Notes: a model not told the origin generated them from the letters alone. A DNA stretch of 64,000 nt from Acinetobacter puyangensis (GCF_900096995.1 NZ_OANT01000004.1:186001-250000), one strand, 5' to 3'; shown: positions 8,453 through 18,953, counted from the stretch's first letter. Numbers and translations: made by a program.

Positions 8453-9673
8453 ATGTCTATATTAAAAAATGCCTACATTATCGATGCCATCCGTACCCCA
8501 TTTGGTCGTTATGCCGGTGGACTTGCGCCAGTACGTGCTGATGATCTGGGTGCCATTCCAATTCAGGCATTGATTGCGCGTAATCCACAAGTCGATTGGC
8601 AACAGGTGGATGATGTGATTTATGGTTGTGCTAATCAGGCCGGTGAAGACAATCGTAATGTTGGACGCATGTCGGCTTTACTGGCAGGTTTACCGTATCA
8701 GGTGCCGGCAACCACCATTAATCGTTTATGTGGATCATCACTGGATGCCATCGCGATTGCTGCCCGTGCCATCAAGGCAGGTGAGGCAGATTTAATGATT
8801 GCTGGTGGTGTAGAAAGTATGAGCCGTGCACCTTATGTGATGGGCAAATCGGACAGTGCTTATGGACGTAGCCAAAAGATTGAAGACACCACCATGGGCT
8901 GGCGTTTTATCAATCCAAAACTAAAAGAATTGTATGGTGTGGATAGCATGCCACAAACTGCTGAGAATGTAGCAGAGCAATTTCAGATTAATCGTGCCGA
9001 TCAGGACCAGTTTGCTTTAAACAGCCAACAACGCACGGCGGCAGCACAAGCCAAAGGTTATTTTAAGCAAGAAATTATCCCGGTCACCATTCCACAGCGT
9101 AAAGGCGATGCCATCGTGATTGATAGCGATGAGCATCCACGTGCTTCAACCACGCTTGAAGGTTTAAGTAAACTTAAAGGTGTGGTCAAAGCCGATGGTA
9201 CAGTGACTGCGGGCAATGCATCCGGGATTAATGATGGTGCAGCAGCAGTATTGATTGCGTCTGATCAGGCGGTGCAAGATTATAAATTAACACCACGTGC
9301 CAGAATTATTGCAGCAACAACAGTGGGTGTAGAACCACGGATTATGGGATTTGCGCCAGCGCCTGCAATCAAAAAGTTACTAAAACAGGCTAATCTAACC
9401 TTGGATCAGATGGATGTGATTGAACTGAATGAAGCCTTTGCAGCACAGTCCTTGGCAGTGACCCGTGATTTAGGCTTGGCAGATGAAGATACACGTATCA
9501 ATCCCAATGGCGGTGCGATTGCATTGGGTCATCCATTGGGTGCTTCGGGTGCCAGACTGGTGATTACTGCTTTAAACCAGTTGGAACAGACGGGTGGAAA
9601 ATATGGTTTGTGTTCGATGTGTATTGGTGTTGGTCAAGGTATTGCATTGATCATTGAGCGGGTCGGTGAGTAA
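8453..9673 (+). CDS. pcaF: 3-oxoadipyl-CoA thiolase
   Basis: A thiolase of 406 residues that cleaves 3-oxoadipyl-CoA to succinyl-CoA and acetyl-CoA, the last step of the pathway. The nucleophilic cysteine motif NRLCGSSLDAI, the GHPLGASG histidine motif and the C-terminal CSMCIGVGQG cysteine motif are all present. The start is ATG 8453 with AAGGA about eight bases upstream; the longer frame from 8408 runs into pcaJ and is not believable. Length agrees with PcaF/PaaJ proteins (about 400). Confidence 0.94.
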   Translation: MSILKNAYIIDAIRTPFGRYAGGLAPVRADDLGAIPIQALIARNPQVDWQQVDDVIYGCANQAGEDNRNVGRMSALLAGLPYQVPATTINRLCGSSLDAIAIAARAIKAGEADLMIAGGVESMSRAPYVMGKSDSAYGRSQKIEDTTMGWRFINPKLKELYGVDSMPQTAENVAEQFQINRADQDQFALNSQQRTAAAQAKGYFKQEIIPVTIPQRKGDAIVIDSDEHPRASTTLEGLSKLKGVVKADGTVTAGNASGINDGAAAVLIASDQAVQDYKLTPRARIIAATTVGVEPRIMGFAPAPAIKKLLKQANLTLDQMDVIELNEAFAAQSLAVTRDLGLADEDTRINPNGGAIALGHPLGASGARLVITALNQLEQTGGKYGLCSMCIGVGQGIALIIERVGE

Positions 9674-9694
9674 GTTGAGTAAAGGAATCCTGAT

Positions 9695-11050
9695 ATGAGC
9701 CAGTTATATGCCAGCCTATTTTATCAAGCGGACGTCACCGAAATTTTTAGTGATCGTGCATTGCTGTCTTATATGATTCAAGCCGAGGTTGCATTGGCAA
9801 AAACACAGGCACAGGTCGGTGTGATTCCACAATCTGCGGCAGATGTCATTGCACAAGTGGCTGAACAGGCACTGGATCAAATTGATCTGGACGCCTTGGC
9901 AACTGCCACTGCACTGGCGGGTAATATCGCCATTCCTTTTGTCAAGCAATTGACTGCCATTGTCAAAAAAACCGATGAAGATGCATCCCGTTATGTACAT
10001 TGGGGTGCCACCAGTCAGGATATTTTAGACAGTGCTTGTATTTTGCAGTGTCGTGATGCTTTGAATCATATTGAATCGCAACTGCAACAGGCGTATCAAA
10101 TTACATTAGCGCAGGCAGAAGCCTATCGTCATCAGGTGATGATCGGTCGCACTTGGTTACAACAGGCTTTACCGATCACTTTTGGATATAAGCTGGCACG
10201 CTGGGCATCTGCCTTTAAACGTGATCTGGATCGTCTGCACGCAATGAAAGCACGGGTTTTGACTGTGCAATTGGGTGGGGCAGCCGGTTCTCTGGCATCA
10301 TTACTGGATCAGGGTTCGGCTGTTGTCGAAGCCTATGCCGCAATATTGGATTTAACCGCACCACATTGTACTTGGCATGGTGAACGGGATCGTATAGTAG
10401 AAACAGCCGGTGTACTGGCCATCATTGTCGGTAATCTGGGCAAGATGGCACGTGATTGGTCATTACTGATGCAAACTGAAATTGCCGAAGTTTTTGAGCC
10501 GACTGCAAAGGGACGTGGTGGGTCTTCTACCATGCCGCATAAACGTAATCCGGTTGCAGCCGCTACGATCTTGGCCGCGGCAAACCGTGTCCCTGCATTG
10601 ATGTCTAGTGTTTATCAAAGCATGGTACAAGAGCATGAACGTAGTTTGGGTGCATGGCATGCAGAATGGTTAAGTATTCCGGAAATTTTCAAGCTATGTG
10701 CCGGTGCATTGGAGCGGACCATTGATGTCCTGCAAGGGATTGAGGTACATCCCGATGCCATGCAACGCAATATTGAATGTACGCATGGTTTGATTATGGC
10801 AGAAGCACTGATGATGGCACTTGCACCGAAAATAGGTCGCTTAAATGCACATCATCTGGTCGAAACGGCATGTCAACAAGCCGTTGCACAACAACGTCAT
10901 TTAAAAGCAGTGGTCAGTGAAATAAGCGAGATCAATCATTATTTTAGTGCTGATCAACTGGAACAGATATTTGAACCCGCATCTTATTTGGGCAATATTC
11001 AGGCACAAATTGATGCAGTGTTGCAAGAAGCCAAAGGAGAGGCAAAGTGA
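9695..11050 (+). CDS. pcaB: 3-carboxy-cis,cis-muconate cycloisomerase
   Basis: A fumarase/aspartase-superfamily enzyme of 451 residues that lactonises 3-carboxymuconate made by PcaHG. The superfamily signature GSSTMPHKRNP is present at about residue 273, along with the HWGATSQDILDSA segment near residue 104. The gene has a normal ATG and overlaps the following pcaD start by four bases (GTGA), a sign of translational coupling. Confidence 0.94.
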   Translation: MSQLYASLFYQADVTEIFSDRALLSYMIQAEVALAKTQAQVGVIPQSAADVIAQVAEQALDQIDLDALATATALAGNIAIPFVKQLTAIVKKTDEDASRYVHWGATSQDILDSACILQCRDALNHIESQLQQAYQITLAQAEAYRHQVMIGRTWLQQALPITFGYKLARWASAFKRDLDRLHAMKARVLTVQLGGAAGSLASLLDQGSAVVEAYAAILDLTAPHCTWHGERDRIVETAGVLAIIVGNLGKMARDWSLLMQTEIAEVFEPTAKGRGGSSTMPHKRNPVAAATILAAANRVPALMSSVYQSMVQEHERSLGAWHAEWLSIPEIFKLCAGALERTIDVLQGIEVHPDAMQRNIECTHGLIMAEALMMALAPKIGRLNAHHLVETACQQAVAQQRHLKAVVSEISEINHYFSADQLEQIFEPASYLGNIQAQIDAVLQEAKGEAK

Positions 11051-11844
11051 GTCAAATCACGATTACCAATCGCCAAGGGAAACACTTGGCCGTCTTTGTG
11101 GAAGGGCCTGAGCAGGCACCAGTCATTGTGTTTTCCAATTCACTGGGCACCGATCACCACATGTGGCAAGCGCAGGTTGAGGCCTTTAAGCAAAGCTATA
11201 AAGTTGTGACTTATGATACACGCGGACATGGTGCAAGTAGCCTAATAGCGCCTACAGCTTTACAAAATCTGGCAGACGATGTGATTGATATTTTAGATAC
11301 TTTAAATATTGAGCAGGCACATTTCTGTGGTATTTCAATGGGCGGAATAACAGCATTGGCTTTGGCTATTGATTATCCGCAACGATTTTTGAGTATTACT
11401 GTCGCCAACTCCGCAGCAAAAATCTGGACAGCCGAGGGCTGGAATAACCGTGCTGAGGCGGTAGAACGTGATGGATTGGCAGATATTGTGGCGACGACAC
11501 ATAGCCGCTGGTTTAGTGACAAATTTGATTATCAGCATGATGCGCTTGCATTGAAAACCATTCAAAGTCTGGCACAAACGTCTGCCCAAGGATATGCCAA
11601 TGCCTGTCGTGCTTTGGCAAATGCAGATTTACGTGAACAACTGGCGCAGATTCATCTGCCCACCTTGATCATTGCCGGTCGATATGATCCGGTAACCACC
11701 GTTGCAGATGCCGAGTTTATGCAACAGCATATTGAGGATAGTACGCTATTGACGCTTGACGCATCTCATTTATCCAATATTGAACAACCGGCAGGATTTA
11801 ATCAGGCAATTGGACAATTTATTGAGTCGATTTCAATAGTTTAA
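11047..11844 (+). CDS. pcaD: 3-oxoadipate enol-lactone hydrolase
   Basis: An alpha/beta hydrolase of 265 residues that hydrolyses 3-oxoadipate enol-lactone to 3-oxoadipate. The nucleophile elbow is CGISMGG, the acid lies in AGRYDPVT and the histidine in DASHLSNIEQP, giving a complete triad. The GTG start at 11047 overlaps the pcaB stop. It is followed by pcaK after 36 bases with a strong AAGGAGG-type binding site for the next gene. Confidence 0.93.
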   Translation: MSQITITNRQGKHLAVFVEGPEQAPVIVFSNSLGTDHHMWQAQVEAFKQSYKVVTYDTRGHGASSLIAPTALQNLADDVIDILDTLNIEQAHFCGISMGGITALALAIDYPQRFLSITVANSAAKIWTAEGWNNRAEAVERDGLADIVATTHSRWFSDKFDYQHDALALKTIQSLAQTSAQGYANACRALANADLREQLAQIHLPTLIIAGRYDPVTTVADAEFMQQHIEDSTLLTLDASHLSNIEQPAGFNQAIGQFIESISIV

Positions 11845-11880
11845 ATATCTTAAAAGGACTTTCAGCCTAAGGAGGCAGAT

Positions 11881-13233
11881 ATGGCGTCTCAGGATAATGC
11901 TACTCAAAAAACGAGTATAGACGCACAGGCATTGATTAATGATGCACCGCTGAGCAAATACCAATGGTTTATTGCCATCGTGTGTTTCCTGATTGTGTTT
12001 GTAGATGGAATTGACACCGCAGCCATGGGCTTTATTGCACCGGCATTGGCTGAAGACTGGGGCATTGACCGTTCACAACTTGGCCCAGTGATGAGTGCTG
12101 CCTTGGGAGGCATGATCGTTGGTGCACTGGTGTCGGGTCCAACGGCCGATCGATTTGGTCGCAAGATTGTGTTGTCGATTTCGATGTTGATCTTTGGTGG
12201 TTTTACTTTGGCTTCGGCATATGCACAGGATTTAAATACGCTGGTGGTGCTGCGTTTTCTGACCGGGATCGGGCTGGGTGCAGCAATGCCGAATGCCACC
12301 ACATTATTTTCTGAATATTGTCCGCAACGTGTCCGTTCTTTGCTGGTGACCTGTATGTTCTGTGGTTACAACCTGGGTATGGCCATAGGCGGTTTTCTCA
12401 GTAGCTGGCTGATTCCGACTTTTGGTTGGCATAGTTTGTTCTTGCTGGGTGGTTGGTCGCCACTGATCCTGATGCTACTGGTGATTTTTTTCTTACCTGA
12501 ATCTTATCGTTTTCTGATTGTCAAAGGAAAGAATAATCATAAGGTTGGTCAAATTTTAAGACGTATTGCACCAGCACAGGTTCAGGGCGCTACCGAGTTT
12601 CATGTACCGGAAGAGAAGAGCGAAGGCAACAAGAAAAATGTTTTTGCCATCATGTTCTCCAAGCAATATGCCAAAGGTACATTTTTGCTCTGGTTTACCT
12701 ACTTTATGGGACTGGTGGTGATTTACCTGCTGACCAGCTGGTTACCGACGCTGATGCGTGAAACAGGTGCGACCATGGAGCGTGCGGCATTTATCGGTGG
12801 GTTATTCCAGTTTGGTGGTGTGCTGAGTGCCTTGTTTATTGGCTGGGCCATGGACCGTTTTAATCCGAATCGGATTATTGCAGGGTTTTATTTAATGGCA
12901 GGTATTTTTGCCGTGATCGTTGGACAAAGTCTGTCCAATCCGACTTTACTGGCATTTTTTATCCTGTGTGCAGGGATTGCGGTTAATGGCGCACAATCGT
13001 CAATGCCTGTACTGAGTGCCCGTTTTTATCCAACGCAGTGTCGTGCAACAGGCGTGGCATGGATGTCCGGAATCGGACGGTTCGGTGCAGTATTTGGGGC
13101 ATGGATTGGTGCAGTCCTGCTTGGCAATGATTGGTCATTCACCATGATTCTAAGCATGTTGTTTATTCCTGCAACGGCTGCTGCAATTGCTATTTTTATT
13201 AAGTCTCGTGTTGCGCATACCGATGCAACCTGA
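11881..13233 (+). CDS. pcaK: Aromatic acid:H+ symporter (4-hydroxybenzoate/protocatechuate transporter)
   Basis: A 12-helix major facilitator superfamily transporter of the aromatic acid:H+ symporter family, 450 residues, in the inner membrane. Helix 1 carries the family's DGxD motif (VDGIDTAAMG) and the loop between helices 2 and 3 carries GPTADRFGRK. The central cytoplasmic loop lies near residues 215-255. In this cluster it would bring protocatechuate, produced outside the cytoplasm by QuiABC, to the ring-cleavage enzymes. The start has AGGAGG at good distance. The stop overlaps an upstream ATG of the next frame, but pcaC probably starts at 13248. Confidence 0.93.
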   Translation: MASQDNATQKTSIDAQALINDAPLSKYQWFIAIVCFLIVFVDGIDTAAMGFIAPALAEDWGIDRSQLGPVMSAALGGMIVGALVSGPTADRFGRKIVLSISMLIFGGFTLASAYAQDLNTLVVLRFLTGIGLGAAMPNATTLFSEYCPQRVRSLLVTCMFCGYNLGMAIGGFLSSWLIPTFGWHSLFLLGGWSPLILMLLVIFFLPESYRFLIVKGKNNHKVGQILRRIAPAQVQGATEFHVPEEKSEGNKKNVFAIMFSKQYAKGTFLLWFTYFMGLVVIYLLTSWLPTLMRETGATMERAAFIGGLFQFGGVLSALFIGWAMDRFNPNRIIAGFYLMAGIFAVIVGQSLSNPTLLAFFILCAGIAVNGAQSSMPVLSARFYPTQCRATGVAWMSGIGRFGAVFGAWIGAVLLGNDWSFTMILSMLFIPATAAAIAIFIKSRVAHTDAT

Positions 13234-13247
13234 TGGAGGATTTTGTG

Positions 13248-13652
13248 ATGAATGATGAACAACGCTACCAGCAGGGTATCGCAGTGAGAACCGAAGTTCT
13301 GGGTGAAAAGCATGTCAACCGTTCACTGGACAACCTGAATGATTTTAATCAGGATTTTCAGAATTTTATCAGTCGTTTTGCCTGGGGTGAAGTGTGGTCA
13401 CGTCCGGGACTGCCACGCCATACCCGTAGTCTGGTGACCATTGCCATCTTGTTGGCCTTGGGTCGTGAGGACGAATTGCGTATGCATTTACGTGCTTGCT
13501 TTAACAATGGCGTGACCAAAGATGATTTAAAAGAATTGATTTTACATTGTTCACTGTATGCGGGCTTACCAGCTGCAAACGCAGCGATGCATATGGCAGA
13601 AGAGGTCTTTACCGAGCTTGGTATTGCACCGGAAAAAATCAACAAGGATTAA
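13248..13652 (+). CDS. pcaC: 4-carboxymuconolactone decarboxylase
   Basis: A 134-residue AhpD-like decarboxylase that converts 4-carboxymuconolactone to 3-oxoadipate enol-lactone. The segment SRPGLPRHTRSLVTIAIL, the LRMHLRACFNNGVT segment and LILHCSLYAGLPAANAA are typical of PcaC. An ATG at 13233 overlapping the pcaK stop would add five residues, but GGAGGA at 13235-13240 lies seven bases before ATG 13248, so that start is chosen; it also gives the usual PcaC length. Confidence 0.93.
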   Translation: MNDEQRYQQGIAVRTEVLGEKHVNRSLDNLNDFNQDFQNFISRFAWGEVWSRPGLPRHTRSLVTIAILLALGREDELRMHLRACFNNGVTKDDLKELILHCSLYAGLPAANAAMHMAEEVFTELGIAPEKINKD

Positions 13653-13655
13653 TGA

Positions 13656-14408
<753 letters not shown>

Positions 14409-14421
14409 GGGAGTGATCTGT

Positions 14422-15054
14422 ATGAATGCTTGGAATTTTCAGGAATTAAAAGAAACCGCCTCACAAACTGGTGGACCCTATGTACATATTGGCTTGTTAC
14501 CGAAACAGGCCAATATCGAAGTGTTTGACAATAATTTTAACAATCAACTGGTACAGGAACAAACCCAAGGCAAACGTATACGTTTGGAAGGACAAGTGTT
14601 TGATGGACTGGGTTTACCTTTACGTGATGTATTGATTGAAATCTGGCAAGCCGATGCCAATGGCATTTATCCAAGTCAGGCGGATACGCAAGGCAAACCA
14701 GCCGATCCGCATTTTCTGGGTTGGGGACGTACCGGTGCGGATTTTCAAACCGGTTTCTGGCACTTTAATACCATTAAACCTGGCGCGGTACCAGGGCGTA
14801 ACGGTACCACACAAGCACCGCATATTGCGTTGGTGATTTTTGCTCGTGGTATCAATATTGGCTTGAATACCCGTGTTTATTTTGATGATGAAGCGGACAC
14901 CAATGCCAAAGACCCAGTTTTAAATGGAATTGAATGGGTACCACGCCGTCAGACTTTGATTGCAAAGCGCATTGAACAAGACGACGGAGAAATTGTTTAT
15001 CGCTTTGATATTCGCATTCAGGGTGAAGATGAAACAGTGTTTTTTGATATCTAA
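14422..15054 (+). CDS. pcaG: Protocatechuate 3,4-dioxygenase alpha subunit
   Basis: Alpha subunit (210 residues) of protocatechuate 3,4-dioxygenase. It is homologous to PcaH (QVFDGLGLPLRDVLIEIWQAD, then GTTQAPHIALVIFARGI) but lacks the full set of iron ligands, as expected for the non-catalytic-iron chain. The start is ATG 14422 behind AAGGGAG; a GTG at 14413 would overlap that binding site and is rejected. A 58-base gap separates it from quiB. Confidence 0.94.
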   Translation: MNAWNFQELKETASQTGGPYVHIGLLPKQANIEVFDNNFNNQLVQEQTQGKRIRLEGQVFDGLGLPLRDVLIEIWQADANGIYPSQADTQGKPADPHFLGWGRTGADFQTGFWHFNTIKPGAVPGRNGTTQAPHIALVIFARGINIGLNTRVYFDDEADTNAKDPVLNGIEWVPRRQTLIAKRIEQDDGEIVYRFDIRIQGEDETVFFDI

Positions 15055-15112
15055 TGGACTTCAACTGCATTCTGATGCAGGATGCAGCCATTTCAATCTA
15101 CAGGGAAAAGTA

Positions 15113-15979
15113 ATGTTTATACTGAAAAAAATAGCGACACAGATTTGTCTGGGCAGTACCTTGATGATGACATTGCCATATACATATAGTTATGCTGCGG
15201 AGGCGGTTCGTCCACAAGTAACCAATTATGTGGTGAAAAACATCAATATTGCCGAATTGCCCGTGAAAACCATTGTACCGATTACAGCGAGTACCGCTGC
15301 ACAGGCATTGGCACAGGCACAAGTGATTGCGGATAATCCAGATGCCGATTTGGCTGAGTTTCGGGTTGATTTACTAGCGTTTGCTGCCGATAGCAAAAAA
15401 GTCATCGCATTAGGTAAACAGCTGAATCAGATTCTAAAACATAAGCCCTTGATCGCCACGATTCGTACCCACAATGAAGGCGGCAAATTAACAGTGACGG
15501 ATCAGGAATACGAGAAAATTTATCGTGAATATCTGAAACAACCGTTTATGCAGCTCTTGGACATTGAAATGTTTCGTGATCAGGGTAGTGTCGAGCGACT
15601 CACCAAATTGGCACATGATAAAAATGTGCTGGTGATCATGTCGAATCATGATTTTAAGCAAACTCCTGATGAGCAGGAAATTGTCAATCGTCTATTGAAA
15701 CAGGATCAATTGGGGGCTGATATTTTAAAAATTGCGGTCATGCCACAGTCCAAACAAGATGTGTTTAGCTTGATGAATGCCACGTTAAAGGTGAGCGAGC
15801 AAAGTAAAAAACCTTTACTGACCATGTCAATGGGACGTTTGGGCACCATTTCCCGTATTGCTACAGCCAATATGGGTGGCAATCTAAGTTTCGGTATGAT
15901 CGGCGAAGCTTCTGCACCGGGTCAAATTGATGTGACACAACTGAAGCAGTTCTTAAACACTGTTCAGCCTACACCATAA
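15113..15979 (+). CDS. quiB: Catabolic type I 3-dehydroquinate dehydratase with signal peptide
   Basis: A 288-residue AroD-like (class I) dehydroquinase. The Schiff-base lysine lies in ADILKIAVMP, the general-base histidine in IMSNHDFKQTP and the substrate-binding arginine in LIATIRTHNEGG. The first 28 or so residues form a signal peptide (two lysines, a hydrophobic core, then SYAAEA), which biosynthetic AroD proteins lack, so the enzyme is probably periplasmic. The start is ATG 15113 with AGGGA upstream; the longer frame from 14960 overlaps pcaG and is rejected. In Acinetobacter QuiB converts dehydroquinate from QuiA to dehydroshikimate. Confidence 0.9.
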   Translation: MFILKKIATQICLGSTLMMTLPYTYSYAAEAVRPQVTNYVVKNINIAELPVKTIVPITASTAAQALAQAQVIADNPDADLAEFRVDLLAFAADSKKVIALGKQLNQILKHKPLIATIRTHNEGGKLTVTDQEYEKIYREYLKQPFMQLLDIEMFRDQGSVERLTKLAHDKNVLVIMSNHDFKQTPDEQEIVNRLLKQDQLGADILKIAVMPQSKQDVFSLMNATLKVSEQSKKPLLTMSMGRLGTISRIATANMGGNLSFGMIGEASAPGQIDVTQLKQFLNTVQPTP

Positions 15980-15999
15980 TTTAAAAAGGAATTTAAATC

Positions 16000-17460
16000 A
16001 TGAAATTGATATCTTCGGGTTTTAGTGCATTGGCTTTAGGTTTAATGCTATCAGGTGTTACGAGCGCAAAGACTTATATTGTTGATCGTTATCAGGACGA
16101 TTCGGAAAAAGGTTCTTTACGCTGGGCTATCGAACAATCCAATACAAACACCAGTGAGGCCAATGAAATTCTGATTCAGGCGGTGGGACAAGCGCCTTAT
16201 GTGATTAAGGTGAACTCTCCCTTACCTGCGATTAAATCATCGGTTAAAATTATTGGTACGCAATGGCAAAAAACCGGTGAATATATTGCCATAGATGGAT
16301 CAAATTATATTAAAGGTGAGGGTGCTAAAGCCTGTCCAGGTGCAAATCCTGAACAATATGGCACCAATGTTCGTACCATGACTTTACCCGGTCTGGTATT
16401 ACAGGACATTAATGGCGTGACCATCAAAGGACTGGATATTCATCATTTCTGTATTGGTGTGTTGATCAACCGTTCTAGCAATAACTTAATTCAGCATAAC
16501 CGCATTAGCAATAACTATGGCGGTTCCGGTGTGATGTTGACCGGTGATGATGGTCAGGGTAATCCGACTGCAACCACCACCAATAACAACAAAATATTGG
16601 ACAATCTATTTATTGATAATGGTGACGGACTCGAATTAACCCGTGGTGCAGCCTTTAATCTAGTGGCCAATAATCATTTTATTTCCACCTCTACCAATCC
16701 GGAACCTTCTCAAGGGATTGAAATCCTTTGGGGCAATGATAATGCTGTGGTCGGCAATAGATTTGAAAACTATTCCGATGGTCTGCAAATCAACTGGGGC
16801 AAACGCAATTATATCGCCTATAACGAGCTGACCAATAATTCACTGGGTTTTAACATCACAGGCGATGGTAATATTTTTGACAGCAATAAAATACATGGCA
16901 ATCGTATCGGTATTGCGATTCGTTCGGAAAAAGATGCCAATGCCAGCATTACCTTAACCAAAAACCAGATTTGGAATAACGCGAAAGACATCAAGCGCTG
17001 TGAAGCAGGTGGATCATGTGTTGCCAATCAACGTTTGGGCGCAATAGTATTTGGTGTGCCTGCATTAGAACATGAAGGATTTGTCGGTTCTCGTGGCGGT
17101 GGTGTGGTGATTGATGCCAAAAATCTACAAAAAACCTGTACACAAGCCAATCAACAAAACTGTAATGCGATTCCCAATCAAGGCATTCAGCCACCGAAAT
17201 TAACCCGTGCTAAAGGTCAAATTCGTGTTGATGTGGTGGGACAACCTAACCAACGTTATCAGGTTGAATTTTTTGCCAATAGCAATGCTGCATCCAATGA
17301 AGCTGAAACTTATCTGGCAACTGTGCTGGTGTCCACCAATGCTACAGGACAGGGTCAGGTGACATGGAATCCGACGGTAAAATCCGGTTCAATTACTGCG
17401 ACTGTGACTGATAAAAATGGGGCAACCTCTGAATTAAGTCCAGCGGTTCGCATACAATAG
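16000..17460 (+). CDS. quiC: Catabolic 3-dehydroshikimate dehydratase, parallel beta-helix type
   Basis: A 486-residue secreted protein with a clear signal peptide (MKLISSGFSALALGLMLSG, cleavage near TSAKT). Residues about 110-330 show repeated Asn-rich turns of a right-handed parallel beta-helix (SSNNLIQHNRISNNYGGSG, DNLFIDNGDGLELT, ENYSDGLQINWGKRNYIAYN). The position between quiB and quiX matches quiC of A. baylyi, whose dehydratase is unrelated to the fungal and TIM-barrel enzymes. It should convert dehydroshikimate to protocatechuate, in the periplasm given the signal peptide. The assignment rests mainly on gene order plus the fold pattern. Confidence 0.87.
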   Translation: MKLISSGFSALALGLMLSGVTSAKTYIVDRYQDDSEKGSLRWAIEQSNTNTSEANEILIQAVGQAPYVIKVNSPLPAIKSSVKIIGTQWQKTGEYIAIDGSNYIKGEGAKACPGANPEQYGTNVRTMTLPGLVLQDINGVTIKGLDIHHFCIGVLINRSSNNLIQHNRISNNYGGSGVMLTGDDGQGNPTATTTNNNKILDNLFIDNGDGLELTRGAAFNLVANNHFISTSTNPEPSQGIEILWGNDNAVVGNRFENYSDGLQINWGKRNYIAYNELTNNSLGFNITGDGNIFDSNKIHGNRIGIAIRSEKDANASITLTKNQIWNNAKDIKRCEAGGSCVANQRLGAIVFGVPALEHEGFVGSRGGGVVIDAKNLQKTCTQANQQNCNAIPNQGIQPPKLTRAKGQIRVDVVGQPNQRYQVEFFANSNAASNEAETYLATVLVSTNATGQGQVTWNPTVKSGSITATVTDKNGATSELSPAVRIQ

Positions 17461-17473
17461 GTTTAGGAAAGAA

Positions 17474-17510
17474 GCACTTATCTTTTGATCTTAGTTTAAA
17501 ATGTAAGTGC
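17474..17510 (+). other. Intra-operon hairpin between quiC and quiX
   Basis: GCACTTA (17474-17480) and TAAGTGC (17504-17510) are perfectly complementary around a 23-base loop and are followed by ATATTTTTGG. It could be a weak attenuator or an mRNA-stabilising element before the porin gene, or chance. Only the complementarity is observed. Confidence 0.3.
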
Positions 17511-17540
17511 ATATTTTTGGGGAATAGACAAGGAATTGCC

Positions 17541-18863
17541 ATGAATAATTACATATCAGCACTTAGCGTATTAACAGCTTCGGTATTGCTTTCACCTTTG
17601 AGCATGGCAAACCAGCCCTGGTCACAAGATCGCCAATGGCTTTTTGGAGATTGGAATGGTGAGCGTACACAACTGGAACAACAAGGCTATAAATTCACTG
17701 CTGCCCTGATGAATCAGTCGGCTTATGGTTTGGATGGCGGATATAAAGATAACAATGGTTTTGAAACAACCTCGCAACTCACATTTGGTGCCAATTTTGA
17801 TTTGGCAAAAATTGCTGGCTGGGACGACACAACAGCAAATATTATTGTCACCAAGCGTGAAGGCAAGTCACTCACCAACGAAAGTATTAAAGATCCGCGC
17901 GCCAGTCAACTGGGTAATGTACAAGAAGTCTATGGTCGTGGAGAAATCTGGCGTTTAACTCAGGCATGGGTGAAAAAAGGTTTTAATGACAATACAGTAC
18001 AGTTCAAGATTGGTCGTATGGGCTTATCCGATGACTTTAATGCGTCACATTGTGAATTTCAGAACTTATTGTTGTGTGGTGGACAGTTAGGCAAATCTAT
18101 TGGTTCAATTTGGTATAACTGGCCGGTCAGTGTTTGGGGCGCTAACTTAAAGTATCAGTTTGCACCGGAATGGACAGTGGGTCTGGGGGTTTATGAAGTG
18201 AACCCCGACAATATTAAAACCGCATCGAATAGTGACGGTTTTAATCTAGACATGAACAATGTGGAAGGTGCATTAATTCCTGTCGAGTTGATTTGGAAAC
18301 CAAAACTTGCCCTATTTAACGGATTGCCTGGAGAATATAAGCTTGGTGCCTTGTATTCTAGTGCAGAAGCCAATGATGTCAGTGTTGCGGGTAAGGTGCA
18401 TGACAGTAAACATAGCGTCTGGCTGAATGCTCAGCAACAACTTAGTCAGCAAGGAGCAGATGCAAAGCGTGGTTTATATGTCAGTTTTAATGCGGTGATC
18501 AACGATAAAGATACTACTGCTGTTACCAGTACACAACAACTGGCATTTTGGTATAAAGGGCCATTTGATAGTCGTCCGAATGATTCGGTTGGCTTTGGTC
18601 TGGCAAATTATGTCGTGAATGATCGTGTCACTGACCGACAGATTGCCACCAATAACAGTCGTGGTTATGTGGATTATGATGCATTTGCAACAGATTACGT
18701 GCCAGTACAAGATGATGAATTAAATGTTGAGTTGAACTACAGCTATCAATGGTCTCCGGCGATTATGCTGCGTCCTAATCTACAATATATTTATCAACCT
18801 GCGGGCATCAAAGCGGTCAAGGATGCGTGGGTTGCAGGCTTAACCATGCGTATAAATTTCTAA
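17541..18863 (+). CDS. quiX: OprB-type outer-membrane porin of the quinate genes
   Basis: A carbohydrate-selective-porin (OprB) family protein of 440 residues with a signal peptide ending near MANQPWS. The family opening LFGDWNGERTQLEQQGYKF is present and the protein ends in a beta strand with terminal Phe (GLTMRINF), typical of outer-membrane barrels. The start is ATG 17541 behind AGGA at 17531-17534, not the upstream GGN-rich extension. Lying between quiC and quiA it corresponds to quiX of A. baylyi, originally of unknown function. Uptake of quinate or shikimate across the outer membrane is the likely role (inference). Confidence 0.85.
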   Translation: MNNYISALSVLTASVLLSPLSMANQPWSQDRQWLFGDWNGERTQLEQQGYKFTAALMNQSAYGLDGGYKDNNGFETTSQLTFGANFDLAKIAGWDDTTANIIVTKREGKSLTNESIKDPRASQLGNVQEVYGRGEIWRLTQAWVKKGFNDNTVQFKIGRMGLSDDFNASHCEFQNLLLCGGQLGKSIGSIWYNWPVSVWGANLKYQFAPEWTVGLGVYEVNPDNIKTASNSDGFNLDMNNVEGALIPVELIWKPKLALFNGLPGEYKLGALYSSAEANDVSVAGKVHDSKHSVWLNAQQQLSQQGADAKRGLYVSFNAVINDKDTTAVTSTQQLAFWYKGPFDSRPNDSVGFGLANYVVNDRVTDRQIATNNSRGYVDYDAFATDYVPVQDDELNVELNYSYQWSPAIMLRPNLQYIYQPAGIKAVKDAWVAGLTMRINF

Positions 18864-18924
18864 CGCGTATTCAATTTTAGAATTTGACTAAAATTTAAAT
18901 GGTCCGCGTTATGCCGGAATCAAC

Positions 18925-18953
18925 CAGCCAAAGTGGTTATGCTGCTTTGGCTG
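18925..18953 (+). other. Hairpin in the quiX-quiA spacer
   Basis: CAGCCAAAG (18925-18933) pairs perfectly with CTTTGGCTG (18945-18953) around 11 bases, without a following T-run. It might be an mRNA-processing or stability element in the 174-base gap before quiA. A true terminator is not supported. Confidence 0.35.

Noticed and set aside
14960..15112. N-terminal extension of quiB overlapping pcaG
   Set aside because: The ATG at 15113 has a good binding site and starts a clear signal peptide; the extension is in the wrong frame of pcaG coding sequence.
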